DNA of 64,000 nt from Vescimonas cirricatena (GCF_020687045.1 NZ_JAJEPW010000009.1:13815-77814), one strand, 5' to 3'. Shown: positions 9,005 to 18,345, numbered from the stretch's first letter. Made by a program: numbers and translations. The notes: generated by a model from the sequence alone, not told the origin.

Positions 9005-10102
9005 TTAAACCTCCAGTCGCTGCATGGCCTCGGAATAATTCTGCGGGGCAAAGGTGGTCGCACCGGGGTACTGTTCTTCGGTACAGAGGATGAAATGCAC
9101 CCGTCCGTCCGTGAGCAGCTGTTCTTCCGGCGCTGTGCCGAAACAGAGAATTCGGCTGTAACCGTCAGTTTTGGGCAGGCGGCACTCAGCGCTGCCCCTG
9201 GTCTTTACCAGAGCCGGGATAGCCTGCAAAAGCTGGTTTTCCTCTGAAATGTCCTGGACCTGCAGATCGTCCCGGTCCGTCCAGCACAGGGTATAGGGTA
9301 CACCACTTTGCAGCAGTGCCATGCCTGCGGAGGACACGACCTCCGCCAGTGCGTCCATCTGCTGGGGGTTACCGCCGGTGCGCTTATCCCAGAATACCAA
9401 AAGGGAACGGCTCTCCGGCTGGCTGGCCTCTTTCAGAATCAGCTCATCGAACTTGGAGGACAGCTTCCAGTGAATTTGCCGGATGTCATCGCCGGGGCGA
9501 TACTCCCGGAGCTGGTACACCTCGCTGCGGTCCTCACCCCGTCGATTGGAAGCGCCGTCGTCGGCATAGGCCGGTCGGGCGGTCATGTCCGCCTCCATTG
9601 GATACAGGTCCGGGAGGATGGTCAGACGGGCATCCGCTTTCACGAGGGCCTTCATGGGAAGCAGGCCCAGATAGTCCAGCAGGGTAAACCGGCTGATCTG
9701 CACATACACTCTGCCGCAGAAGCTGCTTTGCAGCAGGATGGTTTGGCTGCTTTCACCCTTGGCTCCGATGCTGCCGGTCAGCGTCACTGTCTGATCTTCC
9801 TCAGTGAGATCATTGCGGATAGAGACCTGACAGCCATAGCGCATTACGGGCAGAAACGCTCCGTTGCGGATACGCACCCGACAGCTGACTGCCGTGCGTT
9901 TTGCCGCTGTGGCCGGGGTCAGAATGTCCGCCTGCAGGTGCCTGCGGACATAGAAATTGACCGCCCAGGAGGCCAGGGGCAGCAGGAGCAGCAAGCAGAG
10001 TCCGGCCAGCGCCCAGAAGGAGCCGCTTGTAAGAAGCAGCGCCGCCAACGCCAGCAGCAGGATCAGATAACACAGGGCGCTGCCTAAGATCGTTTTTCTC
10101 AT
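9005..10102 (-). CDS. DUF58 domain membrane protein
   Basis: I start the gene at ATG 10102, which overlaps the MoxR stop (ATGA), rather than at the longer upstream frame; this gives 365 residues. Two membrane helices (about 8-50) precede a beta-rich segment, and the DUF58 signature YRPGDDIRQIHWKLSSK lies at about residue 205. The rest resembles a von Willebrand A-like domain. DUF58 proteins work with MoxR AAA ATPases and TgpA-like transglutaminases in assembling or activating envelope or secreted complexes. Here the trio is embedded in a surface-protein cluster, which suggests service to it. The exact role is unknown. Confidence 0.88.
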   Translation of the reverse strand: MRKTILGSALCYLILLLALAALLLTSGSFWALAGLCLLLLLPLASWAVNFYVRRHLQADILTPATAAKRTAVSCRVRIRNGAFLPVMRYGCQVSIRNDLTEEDQTVTLTGSIGAKGESSQTILLQSSFCGRVYVQISRFTLLDYLGLLPMKALVKADARLTILPDLYPMEADMTARPAYADDGASNRRGEDRSEVYQLREYRPGDDIRQIHWKLSSKFDELILKEASQPESRSLLVFWDKRTGGNPQQMDALAEVVSSAGMALLQSGVPYTLCWTDRDDLQVQDISEENQLLQAIPALVKTRGSAECRLPKTDGYSRILCFGTAPEEQLLTDGRVHFILCTEEQYPGATTFAPQNYSEAMQRLEV

Positions 10103-11046
10103 TTGCTGGAAAATTCCCGGACATCCGGCTTCTGGACGGAGGTAAGTACATTTTGCAGGATCAGTGCCGCTGTATAGTCCTGGAGCCGCGCCTTGGAGTT
10201 GAGGATCAGACGGTGGACGCACACATCCGGGAACACGGCGCACACATCGTCAGGGATCACATAGTCCCGGCCCTCTAAGTAGGCGTTGGCCTTGGCCGCA
10301 CGGGTCACAGCCAAAGCGCCACGGGGACTGACACCCAGGGTCACATAGGCGTTGGAGCGGGTCAGATCCACCAGCTCTGCAATATAGTCATAAATTCGGT
10401 CTGCCACATGGATATTGCTGACCTCTGCAATGAGCTTTTCCAGCTCGGCAGGGGAAGTCACTGTCTGGCAGGCAGAGAGCGGGTCCACATGATGGCGATC
10501 CTTCAGCAGTGCCGCCGTGCTGGCCCGATTGGGATAGCCCATGCTCAGTTGGAGCATGAAACGATCCAGCTGGGATGCGGGCAGCATCTGCGTACCCGCA
10601 GAACCCACCGGGTTTTCCGTTGCCAGCACGATAAAGGGCTTCGGCAGGGGCCGGGTCACGCCGTCCACGGTGACCTGCAACTCCTCCATAGCCTCCAGCA
10701 GAGCGGATTGGGTCTTGCTGGAGGTACGGTTGATCTCGTCCGCCAGCAACAGATTGGTCATAATGGCTCCAGACTGATATTTCAGCTTGCCGTCTGCCTT
10801 ATCGAATACGGAAAACCCGATAATATCCGATGGCAGGGTGTCGGAGGTGAACTGGACACGCTTGGAGTCCAGACCTAGCGTTTTGGAAAATGCCTTGGCC
10901 AGCGTCGTCTTGCCTACGCCGGGGACATCCTCCAGCAGCACATGGCCCTGTGCCAGGATGGCCAGCAGCACCTTGCGGACGATGTCCCCCTTGCCCAAAA
11001 CGACCTTGTTGACCTCTGCCTGAATTTGATCTGTCAGCTTGTTCAT
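10099..11046 (-). CDS. MoxR-family AAA+ ATPase
   Basis: The protein has 315 residues, the usual MoxR size. It has Walker A DVPGVGKTTLAKAFS (about 38-52), Walker B LLLADEINRTSSKTQSALLEAM (abbreviated: ADEIN near 105), sensor ATENPVGSAGT, and the C-terminal lid with VSPRGALAVTRAAKA. MoxR ATPases remodel or help mature partner proteins, usually with a DUF58/vWA protein, which here is the next gene with a 4-base overlap. Its own start overlaps the stop of the toroid gene at 11043, so the four genes 12167-6815 read as one translationally coupled unit. It is cytoplasmic. Confidence 0.93.
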   Translation of the reverse strand: MNKLTDQIQAEVNKVVLGKGDIVRKVLLAILAQGHVLLEDVPGVGKTTLAKAFSKTLGLDSKRVQFTSDTLPSDIIGFSVFDKADGKLKYQSGAIMTNLLLADEINRTSSKTQSALLEAMEELQVTVDGVTRPLPKPFIVLATENPVGSAGTQMLPASQLDRFMLQLSMGYPNRASTAALLKDRHHVDPLSACQTVTSPAELEKLIAEVSNIHVADRIYDYIAELVDLTRSNAYVTLGVSPRGALAVTRAAKANAYLEGRDYVIPDDVCAVFPDVCVHRLILNSKARLQDYTAALILQNVLTSVQKPDVREFSSK

Positions 11047-12167
11047 GCTTTTTTCCTCTTTCTGCCGATGATGTAGATCGCACCGGCGGCGATTACGACT
11101 ACCGCACCGATCACGGCGCAGATGATGATTCCGTTTGTGCCGAATGCCTCACGGGGCGCTTGAGTGCCGTCAAAATGCAGCACCCACGGCTGCCCGGACC
11201 GCACACGCTGCACAGCCACTAAGGCCAGGACGGATTGGGCCGTTGCCAGGCCGTCGCCGGCCCCCTCCAGCACATGGCGGTAGGTGCCGTCCGCTTCTCG
11301 GAACTGGGAAAGCTCCGTCAGCAGGGTGTGCTCGCCCTTAACAAAACAGCTATCCGTCTCCGGGTCAATGCCCAGCGCACACAGGGCCAGGATGACCTGG
11401 GCGGTGCTTTCCGCGTTTTCATCGCCGTAGGCGATATACCCGCAAGTGTCCGTCAGCTGGCCGGAAAGATAGGAAAGTGCTGCGTCGATCTCGGTCTCCA
11501 TCTGGTCCCGATAAGGAGCTAGGGCCTGCACCGCCATAGCGGTGATGTCCACATCCGATTTTCCGGGGATCAGGCCGAAGCCGCCGTCCGGCTCCTGAGC
11601 AACGGAAATGGCATTTACCATGTCCTCCCGGGAATACAGGGCGTCTGCCGGGACCTCTGTGTCCCCGGCATCCAAGGTCAGCAGCGCCCATATCCAGCCA
11701 TTTAAGCCCTGAGCGCCCGGATCACGGGCATAGTTGTAAGTACCCTCTGCGATCAGGTCAATGGCCGAGCCGTCGGGCTTCGTGCCGAAGTTGGTGGGGT
11801 TGCCCCCCAGTGCCAGCACCGTTAAAGAAATCCGGTGGTATTCCGTGGCCTTGTTGCGGTCCAGGCATCCGTTTTTGGCGTATGCGTCCTCCACATGGGC
11901 CTTCAGTTCCGCCAAATAGTCGGAATAGCTCTCCCTTGTGCCGGACAGTGCCATAGCTATGGCCAGCCAATCGCAGACGGAATCGCCTGCAGGAAACAGT
12001 TCCCGGTCTTTCAGCAATTCACCCTTCTTGCCGCCCAGAGCGGACATTCCCTCCGCACTCTGTGCGATCTGTTTTTCCAAAGAAGGCTGCGCCTCCGCAA
12101 AGACCACCGTTGGGAGCAGAAGCAGCACACAAAGAAGTGCCGCTAATATTCGTGTTGCACTTTTCAT
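11043..12167 (-). CDS. Membrane-anchored alpha/alpha-toroid (prenyltransferase-repeat) protein
   Basis: The 374-residue protein has a signal peptide (1-24). Its ectodomain has toroid repeats such as NGWIWALLTLDAG, GGFGLIPGKSDVDITAMAV and STAQVILALCALGID. A single C-terminal helix (about 347-368) ends in the basic tail GRKRKKA, so it is a type I membrane protein. Squalene-cyclase/prenyltransferase catalytic DCTAE or zinc ligands were not seen, so binding rather than catalysis is likely. The fold is that of the N-terminal half of intrinsic factor/transcobalamin. The gene just upstream (12206-14119) encodes the matching DUF4430 half, so the two may form one bipartite receptor. It is paralogous to the broken lipoprotein gene at 1309. 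Confidence 0.82.
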   Translation of the reverse strand: MKSATRILAALLCVLLLLPTVVFAEAQPSLEKQIAQSAEGMSALGGKKGELLKDRELFPAGDSVCDWLAIAMALSGTRESYSDYLAELKAHVEDAYAKNGCLDRNKATEYHRISLTVLALGGNPTNFGTKPDGSAIDLIAEGTYNYARDPGAQGLNGWIWALLTLDAGDTEVPADALYSREDMVNAISVAQEPDGGFGLIPGKSDVDITAMAVQALAPYRDQMETEIDAALSYLSGQLTDTCGYIAYGDENAESTAQVILALCALGIDPETDSCFVKGEHTLLTELSQFREADGTYRHVLEGAGDGLATAQSVLALVAVQRVRSGQPWVLHFDGTQAPREAFGTNGIIICAVIGAVVVIAAGAIYIIGRKRKKA

Positions 12168-12205
12168 GCAGTATCCTCCATCGTTCGTTTCAACGCCCTT
12201 CTACT

Positions 12206-14119
12206 TTACCGTTCCCGTGTCCCGTTAGAGCGTTTCCCATCCTCCGCCGCATCAGCCGGTCCTATTCGGAAGTTGGCTCTGTGGGCGTCGGTTCCGTGGG
12301 GACCGGGCTCCGTAGGGGCAGGCTCTATTGGCTCCGTTCCGCCGCCGGTGGCCGGGAGAATATCTGTTTTCTCCTCATGGCACTTGGAGCAGCGATAGTG
12401 GATGTAACCATCCTCTGTTTCGGTGGGTTCCAAACGGTCCGTCTCCACGAAGTCGTGGCCAAGGGCTTGGTAGCTGCCGTTGATCCACAGGCCGCAGTAG
12501 CTGCTCAGTGAACCGTAGCCGCCTCCGGTGGAATCATAGCCGCCGATGTCCTTGCCGTAGGACAGGGTGAAGCGCACATAAATGGTAATGCCGTTGCGGA
12601 CCTTGTAGCCACTCATGCCGGTACCCTCATACAGGGTGCCGTTGATGGAGTACATCCAGCCCGAGCCTTGGGTATAGTCAAACTCCCCGATGCTGTCCCG
12701 GTCATAGTTGTCATTGGTGGTGATGCCGTCCCGCAGGATCAGCTCCCAAAGATGCTCCGGGACATTGGCTCGGTAGGCAATGTCGCCCCGGCTAATCCGG
12801 CGCAGATAGAAGTTCATGGTAGCAGACCCCTGGTAATCCGGCTCATAACCGCGCTCCTGCAGGAAGCGCAGCAGCACGGACGCCGCCGTTTCGCCCTCCA
12901 CGATGTCCAGCGTACCGGTATCCAGAATGCCCAGGCCGATGGTGGTCGCATCCAGCACCACATCCACCGAGCCTGCCGGGTCGCCCTCACTGATCTGGTG
13001 ATAGGTGACGGTGTAGACCTTCATGGTGGAGTTTCCGTTACCATCCCAGGCCAGCACCCGGACGATGTGGGTCTCTTCATCGCCCAACTGAGGGGGATCG
13101 AAATACAACTCGTAGGTGGGTTGAGAATCGCCGTAGCTCTTTTCCACGGTTTTGCCGTCCAGCGTGACCCGAATTTGATTGGAATAGATCACACCGGCTC
13201 CCAGCTCTGCGTTGGCACGGGCAATCACCGTCAAGGGGAAGGTTTGGGAGCTCATGTCCAGGCTGGCCCCGTCCAGATTGGTAACGATGGAGGGTGGATA
13301 GTCCCCCACCGTCGGGTGGGTATCGTCCGCAAGATTCGCGTAATAGCCCACCCGGTACTGAACAAGTCCCAGAAAGGTCTCCCCATCATAAAGAGACAGC
13401 ACAAAGAGGTTATCTGCGTTGAAATCCAGCTGTGCCTCGTAGTCCTGGTTATTCTGAGAAGTAAGCAGCAATCCGTTTCCGGAATTGGTCTCATTTTTCA
13501 GCCGGACACGGATATGCAGATCGCCCTTACCCAGGGGATAGGCCACAAAGGTCAGCTTGCTGTCGGGCAGCTCTGCCTTGGTAAGCTGCTGGGTTTTCAG
13601 TGTCGTATAAATGCGGGGGGTATCATCCTCCTCACCGCCGCTGCCGTGGTCACCTCCGCTGCCGCCGTGGTCCCCGTCGTCTCCGCCGGTGCCATCACCA
13701 TGGTCACCGGAATCCTCGGAGCCGCCTTTGTTATCGTCTGACTTGGAGCCGCCCTGGTCGCCCTTGCCGGGGTTATCCGTGGGGTCTGTGGGGCCCGATG
13801 GATCCGGCTTGGTGTCATCGGGTTTCTGCGTGTCATCCGGGTTCTGTGGCTCATCAGGTTTCTGTGGCTCGTCGGGCTTCTGCGGCTCTGATGGGTCCTG
13901 GGCAGTATCCGTATTCTCTGTATTATCCTTGCCGGAGCTTTGTCCGCCAGTGCTGCCGGAGCCTTGCAGCGACTCTGCCTGGAGCCGATCCGGCTGAGTG
14001 CTGATGGGATTCTCCGGCCTTGTCCGACCGGAGGAAAGAAGTGAGAGGCTGATCCCTGCCACCAGCACAATGACCAGCAAAATACTCACGGCGCTATATA
14101 GGCCGCTATGTTTTTTCAT
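12206..14119 (-). CDS. DUF4430 (transcobalamin-like C-terminal) surface protein with low-complexity linker
   Basis: I start at ATG 14119 (MKKHSGLYSAVSILLVIVLV) rather than the in-frame codon at 14158. One N-terminal helix anchors the protein. Residues about 45-150 are a Pro/Asp/Lys then Gly/Asp/His-rich linker, followed by Ig-like beta domains and a DUF4430 domain (about 395-545) with SGWMYSINGTLYEGTGMSGY and a YGKDIGG end. The C-terminal LPATGG is not followed by a membrane helix, so I do not read it as a sorting signal. In the run of four G at 12298-12301 one base seems extra. Removing it replaces the odd tail by PTEPTPTEPTSE and a stop at 12262-12264. It neighbours the alpha/alpha-toroid gene at 11043. 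Confidence 0.82.
   Translation of the reverse strand: MKKHSGLYSAVSILLVIVLVAGISLSLLSSGRTRPENPISTQPDRLQAESLQGSGSTGGQSSGKDNTENTDTAQDPSEPQKPDEPQKPDEPQNPDDTQKPDDTKPDPSGPTDPTDNPGKGDQGGSKSDDNKGGSEDSGDHGDGTGGDDGDHGGSGGDHGSGGEEDDTPRIYTTLKTQQLTKAELPDSKLTFVAYPLGKGDLHIRVRLKNETNSGNGLLLTSQNNQDYEAQLDFNADNLFVLSLYDGETFLGLVQYRVGYYANLADDTHPTVGDYPPSIVTNLDGASLDMSSQTFPLTVIARANAELGAGVIYSNQIRVTLDGKTVEKSYGDSQPTYELYFDPPQLGDEETHIVRVLAWDGNGNSTMKVYTVTYHQISEGDPAGSVDVVLDATTIGLGILDTGTLDIVEGETAASVLLRFLQERGYEPDYQGSATMNFYLRRISRGDIAYRANVPEHLWELILRDGITTNDNYDRDSIGEFDYTQGSGWMYSINGTLYEGTGMSGYKVRNGITIYVRFTLSYGKDIGGYDSTGGGYGSLSSYCGLWINGSYQALGHDFVETDRLEPTETEDGYIHYRCSKCHEEKTDILPATGGGTEPIEPAPTEPGPHGTDAHRANFRIGPADAAEDGKRSNGTRER
13797..13905 (-). 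repeat. Tandem 18-bp repeat coding QKPDEP-type hexapeptides
   Basis: Copies of GAGCCACAGAAACCTGAT-like units (seen on the plus strand as ATCAGGTTTCTGTGGCTC and variants) code for (P/E)QKP-D-(E/D)P hexapeptides in the linker of the DUF4430 protein. The repeats are degenerate at third positions. Such repeats can change number by slippage and so alter linker length. Confidence 0.6.
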
Positions 14120-14210
14120 ACGGGTATCCTCCAAATGCTTATTTTGGATTTTTACCATCGTCTCCTAAAACAGGAGGCAATGGTAAAGCCCCAAAATATG
14201 GCGAATTGCC

Positions 14211-14232
14211 TCCCCTCCCAAAAGGGAGGGGA
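14211..14232. terminator. G+C-rich stem-loop between 14119 and 14253 genes
   Basis: TCCCCTCCC (14211-14219) pairs with GGGAGGGGA (14224-14232) over an AAAA loop. No T-run follows, so this is a weak terminator or processing site separating the adaptor gene from the DUF4430 gene. A similar CCCCTCCC-type hairpin stands at 19498-19518. Confidence 0.45.
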
Positions 14233-14252
14233 AGCTATGGATTCGCCTTGGT

Positions 14253-16319
14253 TTACTTGGAATTTTTGACGACCGCAACGGCGTCGGTGGAGTTGACGGC
14301 CTTGTCAAGGTTCACATCCGCGCGCAGGAACTTCCGCACAGAGACTTTCTCGAAGTCGGTGTACTTGCCGCTGTAGATGTCATAGGTGAGTTGCGCATCG
14401 TTGATGTCCACAACACCTGTCTCGTTGACATCATAGCTCTGCTTCACTTCTTCGGCTGTGGCGCTGGCCTGGTTGATATTGGCCTCAGCCGTAGCCACAG
14501 TGAATACCTCATTCTTGTCCACAATCACCAGCCAGCTGTACACATTCTCACCGTAAGCGGTAGTCTTATACATGACATTATCGCCGTAGGCAAAAGCCTT
14601 GCCCTCTTCGGGGGTGCCGGTCACGGTTACCAGAAACACGGTCTTGTTATCCATCTGCACATACTCGGAAACAGCTACCTCCATGGTCAGAGTGGATTTC
14701 TTCTCGATGGTGATGACCAGATCGCCGGTGACATTGGCGATAGTGTAGGTGTTGTCGGCTCCCTCGGTGATAGTCACATCCTTGCCGCCCATAGTGGCAG
14801 TGATGGTGTACTCAAAGTTCTTCTGCTTGGCCACGGTGAAGGTGTAGTTAGCCTTTTCCTGAACGGTGCTCTCGCCGGTAGCATCACCTGCGCCGGTGCC
14901 TGCAAAGGTGACCTTGTAGGTTTCCGGCAGCTTGACCTGCTTATTGCTGTTGATGACGATTTCGCCGGTGATATCCGCACCGGGGATGGTGTAGGTGGTG
15001 GTGCCGTCGTCATTTACCTGGGCCGTAAAGCCGGTGTATGCCTTGCCGCCGATGGTCACAGCCATCTTGTAGACATAGCCATCCACAGGGGTCAGCTTGA
15101 AGGTGTAGTCAGTCTGGTAAGTAGCAGTCGCAGCACCGGTGGTATCATTGCCCTGGGTGACAGTGAAGGTCTTGGGGGTCTTAGTGCTGGTGACCTCCAC
15201 ATTGCCGTTGACATTCGCCACAGTGTAGATGCCATTCTCGTCCGGGCTAACTGTCGTTGTCTCGCCGCCGCCGACGGTGACGGTCACGGTGTAGTCATAG
15301 TTGGGGTCCTTGGGAACGAAGGTCAGATTGCCGCCCGCTTCGATCACGGAGCCTGTTGCATCGGTACGAGTGAAGTCGTCCGGCAGAGTCACGGTGTAGC
15401 CGTTGACGGTGATGGTGGTCGTACCGTTCAGCACGATGGCGGCGGGGGCATCAAGTTCGATGGCATTGGTATTGGTATCCACATACGCCGCCGTGACCTT
15501 GACCGCAGACTGGCCCTGACCGGCTGCGGTGAAATTCAGAGTGAGCGCGTCGCCCAGCTCGGCGGCTTTACCGTAACGCACGATTCGCACGGTGCCGCTG
15601 CCGGGAATCACGCGATAACCCTCGATGCTGGTGGCTTCCATGTTCAGCGTCAGAATGGTGGGGTCAAAAGAGAAGGTCATGTCGTAGGCGTTGTAGGCGT
15701 TCTTGCCGTCGTTGTTGCCGATGGTCACAGGGATCTCCACGATTTGACCGGAGGCTACCTGCTTGTCCGCACCCATGGACACGGAGTAGCCCTTGGCTTC
15801 ACTGGACTTCACTGTGACATCAATGATGTTGCCGGTTAATTTGACATCGTTGTCTTTAAGCGTATCATAGTCAGGTAGCGCTTCGGTTTTGACCTCAATA
15901 CGAGCGTTTTCTGCCGTGATGTTCTCCGTTGCCGTAAAGGTAACAGTGGCAATCTTGCCGGTGTTAAGAGTGACAGGGTCGCCTGTAGTGCTCAGGCCGG
16001 ATACCCGGATGGCATTTTTACCAAGGATATCAACATTATCTCCCACTGCGCCAGTAGTGCCCGTGCCCGACATACATCCAGGTTCAAGCTCGCCGCTGGT
16101 TTTGACATAAGCAGTCTTGTCAAAATAAATTGCCCACTCCCAGTTATTCAGGTTCGTAATGGTCTTGTCGATCGACAGTGTAAGCGTAATCGTATCACCC
16201 GGCTGAACCTCTGTCTTATCAACTGTTGTTGACATCGTCGGAACATCAGCAGCAAATACAGCAGGGATAAGGCTGATAATCATGGCGATTGTCAACAGAA
16301 TGGAAAGAGTTCTTTTCAT
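14253..16319 (-). CDS. Adaptor scaffoldin-like protein: two cohesin-like domains, beta repeats, dockerin
   Basis: The 688-residue secreted protein has a signal peptide (1-23). Residues about 25-170 are cohesin-like (VQPGDTITLTLSIDKTITNL, WEWAIYFDKTAY, LNTGKIATVTFTA). Residues 175-320 are a second cohesin-like sandwich (ASGQIVEIPVTIGNN, YDMTFSFDPTILTLN). About 325-600 holds repeated beta modules ending in motifs like NGIYTVANVNGNVEV. Residues 630-688 are a dockerin with loops DVNETGVVDINDAQ and DVNLDKAVNSTDAV. Having both cohesins and a dockerin makes it an adaptor, able to bind dockerin partners and to dock itself. Its dockerin differs at the recognition positions from those at 2390 and 16345. 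The gene at 19535 is a clear paralogue. The cohesin call is from sequence pattern only. Confidence 0.75.
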   Translation of the reverse strand: MKRTLSILLTIAMIISLIPAVFAADVPTMSTTVDKTEVQPGDTITLTLSIDKTITNLNNWEWAIYFDKTAYVKTSGELEPGCMSGTGTTGAVGDNVDILGKNAIRVSGLSTTGDPVTLNTGKIATVTFTATENITAENARIEVKTEALPDYDTLKDNDVKLTGNIIDVTVKSSEAKGYSVSMGADKQVASGQIVEIPVTIGNNDGKNAYNAYDMTFSFDPTILTLNMEATSIEGYRVIPGSGTVRIVRYGKAAELGDALTLNFTAAGQGQSAVKVTAAYVDTNTNAIELDAPAAIVLNGTTTITVNGYTVTLPDDFTRTDATGSVIEAGGNLTFVPKDPNYDYTVTVTVGGGETTTVSPDENGIYTVANVNGNVEVTSTKTPKTFTVTQGNDTTGAATATYQTDYTFKLTPVDGYVYKMAVTIGGKAYTGFTAQVNDDGTTTYTIPGADITGEIVINSNKQVKLPETYKVTFAGTGAGDATGESTVQEKANYTFTVAKQKNFEYTITATMGGKDVTITEGADNTYTIANVTGDLVITIEKKSTLTMEVAVSEYVQMDNKTVFLVTVTGTPEEGKAFAYGDNVMYKTTAYGENVYSWLVIVDKNEVFTVATAEANINQASATAEEVKQSYDVNETGVVDINDAQLTYDIYSGKYTDFEKVSVRKFLRADVNLDKAVNSTDAVAVVKNSK

Positions 16320-16344
16320 TTTGTGTTTAACCTCCTTATGGTAT

Positions 16345-18345
16345 TTAGGATTCTGCGGGGAATTTACTCATTTTCCCGTTTGTATAACGATAGATCAACG
16401 CAGCATCTGTGGAGTTTACAGCACCATCGCCGTTAACATCTGCCGACAACTTCTGAGAATCTGTCAGTGTGTATCTTCCATTAACCGAGCGATAGACGAT
16501 TGCTGCATCCGTGGAATTTATGATGCCATCTCCGTTCACATCCCCATATATCACATCCGGCTTCGTGTCTGCCTTTGCATACTCAAAGGTGAACAGGGCG
16601 ACGGGCCTAAAATTATTAGTGCTGCTGGATTCCAGTGTGACCGCCATCGCTGTTCCGTCCGCATTGCGGATATAACGGGTGACGGGGGTGGTGACAGTCT
16701 GGGTGCCGTCACTGTTGGCCTTGTAGCTGTTTTTCAAGGTAACAGAGCGGATAGTTGCCGAGGACACCACATCTACAGCAAGGTCCGTCTCGTAGCCGTA
16801 TGCAGTAGCGTCTGCGTGGTAAATATCCACGCCCTCGTTGTAGGTAATGTCAACGCTCTCTGTTCCTTCCGGAACGATCACATGGTACTTGGGAATCTCC
16901 TCGTAGACATTTTTGAACTCCTCGTTGTCCTCGCTGCCCAGGGTAACGATGCCCTCATAGGAAATGTTCTTTGCATTCAGCTTCGTGCCGTTGACAGAGA
17001 TGGACTGGAAGGGGCGCTCCAGCTCGGCGTCCGCCGCCACATTCAAGATGGCTGTGGCCGGTGCGATCTTGGCATAGTTCGTGCCGCCGCTGTCGTCCTT
17101 GGGGATCGTCCGGTTGGGGTCCATGCCCACGAGGTAGTAGGTGCCCTCCTCTGTGGGGGCGGTGAAGGAGAAAGTGCTCTTTCCGTCAGCCGCTTCCTTG
17201 TACTGCTCGATTTGCTCCCACTTGTCGTTATACAGGAACACATCCAGGTTCGAGAAGGGATAGAAGTCGCTGCCCTCAAAGGTCGTGCCGTAAGCCTGAG
17301 AGGAGATCGTCATCTCCATGCCGGGGCGGGCATTGTACGCGTCCTTGTCAAAGCAGGTAAATGCACCGCCGCTGGACCAGAAGCTCCAGTTGGTGAACAT
17401 GGCCACATCCCACGTATCGCCGTCCGACAGCACGATGTAGTCGGAGGTGGAGCCCCAGCCGGGACTCATGTAGGGAAAGCAGTGGTTGCGGTAGTACATC
17501 AGGTTCTCATCATGACCCCAGAAGTTGGCCATATACAGGCTGGTGGGCGAGCCGGTGATAGTCAGAGCGGCAAAGCTGTCTGCCGTATAGGCCGGTGTTT
17601 CATCCATGTAACAAACATCTTCACCCAGCTTAAAGCTCGCCAGCGCGTCACGAGGATAGGCACCCTTGCAGCATTGCTCCTCCGGCAGGCCGATGAAGTA
17701 GCGCTCCAGCAGATAGAGATACAGGTGCAGGCCGGTGGGCCGCTCCACGATGTTCTCGTCGATGTATTTGCCTTCTCCGTTTTCCGTGTGATAGCGGTAG
17801 TATTCGCTCAAGTTGTACCGGCCCAAGTCAAAGTAGGGGACGGTGATGGCCTTGTGGCACAGCACCGTGCCGTCGCGGCCTCGGATGGGCACGCCGTCGT
17901 TGGAGATGGTCACATACACCGTGACTTTCTTGGCGGGGGTCTCATCGTAGTTATACTGTGCGTCCAATCCGTGGGGAGCTTCCTTGACCGTGATGGTAAA
18001 GGTCGCTGTAAGCTCTTTGCCGTCCGAGCAGGTCGCCTTGACCTTTGGCTCATAGGTGCCGGGGTCTTTCTCTGATACATAGAGTGAGCCGTCCTTGACC
18101 TTGGTTTGGACGCTGAACTGCGCTGCGTTGGTCAGCGTGTAGGTCAGCGTATGGCCGTCCGTATCTTCAAAGACATCTGAAAGCTTGATCTCCAGCAAGC
18201 TGCCGGCCACAACCTCGCCGGTGGTGACGGCATCCGCCTTCACGGAAACGCAGGAATCCGCAGCCAGCGCCGGTATGACGCCGAATACGCCTGCCGACAG
18301 AGCCAAAGTCAGTGCCAGCAGCAGAGATAGTATGCGTTTTCTCAT
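16345..18345 (-). CDS. Secreted dockerin protein with cadherin-like N-terminus
   Basis: The 666-residue protein has a signal peptide (1-28, ending ALAAD). Residues about 30-135 form a cadherin-like sandwich (LSDVFEDTDGHTLTYTLTN, a DxDG calcium motif). The central part (about 150-590) is unassigned and rich in aromatics (LHLYLYLLERYFIGL, TNWSFWSSGGAFTCF), with two Cys in EQCCKGAY. Residues 602-666 are a dockerin (DVNGDGIINSTD, DVNGDGAVNSTD) ending GKMSKFPAES, almost the same tail as the protein at 2390 (GKLSKFPVEQ). The shared tail suggests the same cohesin partner. No enzyme family was recognised. It lies 26 bases after the previous gene and 25 before the next, as in an operon. Confidence 0.82.
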   Translation of the reverse strand: MRKRILSLLLALTLALSAGVFGVIPALAADSCVSVKADAVTTGEVVAGSLLEIKLSDVFEDTDGHTLTYTLTNAAQFSVQTKVKDGSLYVSEKDPGTYEPKVKATCSDGKELTATFTITVKEAPHGLDAQYNYDETPAKKVTVYVTISNDGVPIRGRDGTVLCHKAITVPYFDLGRYNLSEYYRYHTENGEGKYIDENIVERPTGLHLYLYLLERYFIGLPEEQCCKGAYPRDALASFKLGEDVCYMDETPAYTADSFAALTITGSPTSLYMANFWGHDENLMYYRNHCFPYMSPGWGSTSDYIVLSDGDTWDVAMFTNWSFWSSGGAFTCFDKDAYNARPGMEMTISSQAYGTTFEGSDFYPFSNLDVFLYNDKWEQIEQYKEAADGKSTFSFTAPTEEGTYYLVGMDPNRTIPKDDSGGTNYAKIAPATAILNVAADAELERPFQSISVNGTKLNAKNISYEGIVTLGSEDNEEFKNVYEEIPKYHVIVPEGTESVDITYNEGVDIYHADATAYGYETDLAVDVVSSATIRSVTLKNSYKANSDGTQTVTTPVTRYIRNADGTAMAVTLESSSTNNFRPVALFTFEYAKADTKPDVIYGDVNGDGIINSTDAAIVYRSVNGRYTLTDSQKLSADVNGDGAVNSTDAALIYRYTNGKMSKFPAES

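Noticed and set aside
12340..12370. LPATGG near the C-terminus of the DUF4430 protein as a sortase signal
   Set aside because: No membrane helix or positive tail follows; a Pro/Glu-rich tail comes instead, so sortase anchoring is unlikely.
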